This document shows, one piece after another, positions 5,279 to 7,848 of a stretch of DNA of 7,848 nt. The notes beneath the pieces were generated by a model. That model was not told the DNA's origin, ran no database searches, and saw only the letters and a list, made by a program, of their open reading frames with translations. Location of the stretch: NCBI GenBank assembly GCA_031276835.1, contig JAISMI010000009.1:1-7848 (forward strand), read 5' to 3'. The stretch is from Holosporaceae bacterium. GTDB taxonomy: Bacteria; Pseudomonadota; Alphaproteobacteria; UBA3830. The translations under genes and the position numbers were made by a program. The stretch's first letter is position 1. Every line of letters starts with the position of its first letter.

Positions 5279-7848
5279 ATGGGAATGAGAAAGAGTTGTG
5301 TTAGTTTTAAGTTAAATATCGCGTCCGACGCCGCAGGCGACAATTCTGTCCGTCGCGCAGACGCAAGAGGGGGAATTTTTCTGATTTTGGAGGTGTTTTG
5401 CCGCCATTTTTCAAAAAAATTTCCTCAAAATTTGATCGACAAAATCAAATTTTCGTCCAAGAATAAGCGGCGTCGAGATTCGGAGTCTCCGACCGCGGAC
5501 GAAAATTTTCCGTCTGGCCAGGATCAAAAAGCGGGATCCGGCCTAATACCGGCCAAAGCGTCGACCAAAGCCGCTTCGACCAAAATTGCGAAAGCCGAAA
5601 TTGCCTTTACCAGAGGCGCGAAGGCCAAAGCCGCGTCGACCAAGATCGCGGGATCCGTTGTCGCGCCGATCGGAGTTGCGTTTTCTAAAGCGGCGGCGTC
5701 GACCAAAATTGCGAAAGCCGGAATTGCCTCTACCAGAGGCGCGAAGGCTGTGATCTCGGACGGCGGCGGGCTGATCGGTTACGTCGACAACCTCAAATTC
5801 TGGTTTGGAGCGAAACGAACGATTCGACGACGCCTTGGTTGCGGCGGATACGTCATGATATTGATGTGCGTGCTGGTACCGGTGTTATTGCTGGGAGTGA
5901 AATTATCGGTGGATCAAACGAGTTTAAAGCAATCTCAACTGTACAAGGGAGCGGGGCAGCCGTCCAAGTATTGCGCACGGGAAGCGGCGTTGGCGGCGGC
6001 GCAGAAATACAATCCAGGGTTGACATTAAAGCAGCAGAAGGAGTATTTACTGACTTTAGCGGACGACGTTTACAACAGTTATCCGGTCAGCTACAATTCG
6101 GTGATTCAGAGGGCGATTCCTGGGCTGGACGTCCAGAAATACAAATGGGTACCTAAGGGAAGATACAGTCCGTTGCAGGCCGTGAGCAACGGCGTTTCCT
6201 CTCCGGAGGTCCGCGTTGTGGAGTACATAGATGCAACCGGAGATTGTTATCGCGTCAAACCCTACGTCAATACCGGAAATGTTTTGCCGATATTTCAGTG
6301 TTACGACGCCGTTTATAAAATGCCCAAGAGTCCGTATTTTACGACGGAGGACGTCTGCAAGGACGTATGCTACGCCTATAGCGGGCCTTTTCCCCATTTC
6401 ACAATTCGGAGCGAAAATCTGGACAATTTCAAGAGCGTCTCCTACCTCTCTCAAACGGCGTCGGAGGATACGCCGATTGCGGGTACGGCGGAAACAAAAT
6501 ACCGCAAACGAAAAAATCCAAACGACGACAAAGTGCAGATTTCCATCGAAAACGATAAGATTAAAGTACAGACGGACTTGGACGTCGGTTTTGCAATTCC
6601 GGCGGTTTGCAACGTGGATATGGTTTTGGCGATTCCGGTCAACGGAGCGGCCTCCAACGTCTCTAATCTGGACGTCAATTCGGTAACCGTCGACGTCTGT
6701 TATAAGAGCGACTCCACAACGCCGACGGCGGACGGTAAAAAGACGCCCATTTACGAGATTTCCCAGGCGTTGCGAACGTTTCTGAAGGAAAATTTTCTAT
6801 TTACGCGGGGCGCGAACGTTGGATTAATCCCCTATTCGGGCAATTGCTCCATACCGCTAAGTCGCCTCGCCTGGACTGAACGGCCGAAGATATTTGTGTT
6901 TGATTATTATTTATCCAATCAGAATAGCTATCCGCCCTATTTGCGCGGAGCGTTTCTGTATAGCACTTTGTACAAATCGCTGTACGACCTCACGACGTCG
7001 GGGGATCACTGGGGAGCTGGCGCCTATTCCATTACGAATCTCATGTGTCGAACGGGGAGATTTACGACGGAATCGAGCTACGGCAACAACATATTGTGCT
7101 ACGGCGATCTGCTATCGACGGCGGATCCGTCCCAGGCGGCTTCCGGCGACTACTCGCCCAAGTACCGGAGAAAACCGTGCGCCAATTGCTACTTGGGATA
7201 CGCGAATTTACTGAGCATGCAGATCGAAAAAGACCTGATCAGCGGTTGGGGGTTCCATCCGAACCCGTTTCACATCGTGGAGTTGCAGGCGGACGTAATG
7301 AGGATCTGCGATCTGCTGAATTTATTCTATCCGATATCTTTAATCACTAACAAATGCTCGAATTTCATATTCATAGCGGCGGAATGGGCGAACAATTTAT
7401 TTCAGAGCTGGTCTAACGATCCCGTTTGTTCGGCCGTCAACACGGCGGGGGAGTCGCCTGCAACAACCTACGGTCGGTTATCTCGGCCATCTAAAACAAC
7501 TGCAGGTAGAAAAAAGGCGGTGATATTAGTGGCGAATAAGCCGGATTGGTTTGAGCCGCAAGAGCTGACGTATCTGGGCTTTAACAACGATTTTTCAGAG
7601 CTTCCCATGATGGAAAGCGATTGTATTCGGTTTGATATCAACTATTCGGATACCTCCAGGAAATTCTACGACGGTTCCGCCTACGACGGAACCATCGCCG
7701 GCCCGAAAAAGATTCTAAAATATACAACCCAAAGTGGTACGGTTTCCCGCAACGCCTCCTCAGGATACTATGAAACCTCGGGAAGCTCCGCCGTTACCGG
7801 CCGCCTCTCCTTTCCTAGAAAATACCTTCTTAAAGTTGTAGTAGAACC
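5279..7848 (+). CDS. TadG-like pilus-assembly protein with degenerate vWA domain (3'-partial)
   Basis: One open frame runs from ATG 5279 (or ATG 5285, two codons on) off the right edge, 856 full codons. The start is uncertain because no good Shine-Dalgarno precedes either ATG. Residues 1-190 form a basic, Ala/Ser/Thr/Lys-rich extension (STKIAKA, TRGAKA repeats) ending in an Arg-rich stretch (AKRTIRRRLGCGG). Residues ~191-208 (YVMILMCVLVPVLLLGVKL) are a single membrane segment followed by SVDQTSL, the arrangement of the N-terminal anchor of TadE/TadG proteins. A helical region follows (CAREAALAAAQKYNP). A vWA-like core begins near 445: VDMVLAIPVNGAASN aligns with the family's 'vDvvlvlDvSGSM'. 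It continues with PIYEISQALRTFLKENF, then GANVGLIPYSGNCSIPLS at 512-529, and KKAVILVANKPDW (745-757) where TadG proteins have 'K.ivllTDG.N'. The MIDAS DxSxS is replaced by P453-x-N455-x-A457, so metal binding is probably lost. About 15 Cys lie after the membrane segment, which suggests disulphides outside the cytoplasm. TadG-type proteins act in Flp/Tad pilus assembly in the envelope. No other tad gene is in view. The family call is by motif and layout. Confidence 0.68.
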   Translation, partial: MGMRKSCVSFKLNIASDAAGDNSVRRADARGGIFLILEVFCRHFSKKFPQNLIDKIKFSSKNKRRRDSESPTADENFPSGQDQKAGSGLIPAKASTKAASTKIAKAEIAFTRGAKAKAASTKIAGSVVAPIGVAFSKAAASTKIAKAGIASTRGAKAVISDGGGLIGYVDNLKFWFGAKRTIRRRLGCGGYVMILMCVLVPVLLLGVKLSVDQTSLKQSQLYKGAGQPSKYCAREAALAAAQKYNPGLTLKQQKEYLLTLADDVYNSYPVSYNSVIQRAIPGLDVQKYKWVPKGRYSPLQAVSNGVSSPEVRVVEYIDATGDCYRVKPYVNTGNVLPIFQCYDAVYKMPKSPYFTTEDVCKDVCYAYSGPFPHFTIRSENLDNFKSVSYLSQTASEDTPIAGTAETKYRKRKNPNDDKVQISIENDKIKVQTDLDVGFAIPAVCNVDMVLAIPVNGAASNVSNLDVNSVTVDVCYKSDSTTPTADGKKTPIYEISQALRTFLKENFLFTRGANVGLIPYSGNCSIPLSRLAWTERPKIFVFDYYLSNQNSYPPYLRGAFLYSTLYKSLYDLTTSGDHWGAGAYSITNLMCRTGRFTTESSYGNNILCYGDLLSTADPSQAASGDYSPKYRRKPCANCYLGYANLLSMQIEKDLISGWGFHPNPFHIVELQADVMRICDLLNLFYPISLITNKCSNFIFIAAEWANNLFQSWSNDPVCSAVNTAGESPATTYGRLSRPSKTTAGRKKAVILVANKPDWFEPQELTYLGFNNDFSELPMMESDCIRFDINYSDTSRKFYDGSAYDGTIAGPKKILKYTTQSGTVSRNASSGYYETSGSSAVTGRLSFPRKYLLKVVVE
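5576..5748 (+). repeat. Two near-identical 50-bp direct repeats inside the TadG-like gene
   Basis: The copies lie at 5576-5625 and 5699-5748. They differ at two positions by eye (48 of 50 identical) and are spaced 123 bases apart, exactly 41 codons, so the frame is kept. Each encodes STKIAKA(E/G)IA(F/S)TRGAKA. Shorter echoes of the TCGACCAA core lie at 5561 and 5636. The near-identity at DNA level points to recent duplication or gene conversion, and the region could expand or contract by recombination without breaking the gene. Confidence 0.85.

Noticed and set aside
5101..5343. 80-codon minus-strand frame with hydrophobic stretch
   Set aside because: It starts with TTG, has no ribosome binding site, and overlaps the start of the TadG-like gene antisense.
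5524..5706. Ala/Val-rich minus-strand frame over the repeat region
   Set aside because: Its apparent repeats are the reverse complement of the TadG-like gene's repeats.
6056..6686. Several open frames of 75-151 codons on both strands within the TadG-like gene
   Set aside because: They are Arg-rich or unstructured shadows of the single long frame, which has coherent protein features throughout.
1..7848. CRISPR array, tRNA, rRNA or phage-defence genes
   Set aside because: No regularly spaced short repeats, no tRNA-like arms and no defence-family motifs were found on either strand.

Overview
The window looks like an accessory region of an alphaproteobacterium-like, possibly host-associated bacterium. 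The base composition is moderately AT-rich. Several insertion-sequence remnants from different families sit side by side and are decaying by stop codons, frameshifts and deletions. Two large envelope or secretion genes follow. Assignment to a group such as Holosporales/Rickettsiales-type endosymbionts is inference only; no ribosomal or other taxonomic marker gene is present.

Layout: (1) Bases 1-170 hold the end of a short Lys-rich reading frame on the plus strand (53 codons from its first visible ATG), which may be the tail of a longer gene. (2) Bases ~200-1608 are a transposon graveyard with three remnants packed end to end. They are the C-terminal piece of an IS1595-type (ISXO2/IS1016-like) transposase on the minus strand, the N-terminal piece of an IS481-type transposase on the plus strand with an in-frame TAA, and an IS3-type OrfA/OrfB remnant on the minus strand. 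The IS3 remnant has three frameshifts and an internal deletion that removes most of the catalytic core. (3) Bases 1609-1867 contain no gene. (4) Bases 1868-4969 (minus) encode a 1033-residue protein with a clear Sec signal peptide, long helical stretches and two beta-rich Gly segments. I do not recognise its family. (5) Bases 4970-5278 are a divergent promoter region. (6) Bases 5279-7848 (plus) are one uninterrupted reading frame that runs off the window. It encodes a TadG-like protein: a ~190-residue basic, repeat-containing N-terminal extension, one membrane-anchor segment, then a Cys-rich exported region with a von Willebrand factor A (vWA)-like core whose metal-binding DxSxS motif is replaced.

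How the parts relate: the two large genes are transcribed away from each other from a shared ~310-base spacer, and both products should pass the inner membrane, one as a Sec-exported protein and the other membrane-anchored. A joint surface or pilus-related role is possible but rests only on position. The insertion-sequence remnants flank this pair on one side and fit repeated insertion and decay at an accessory locus.
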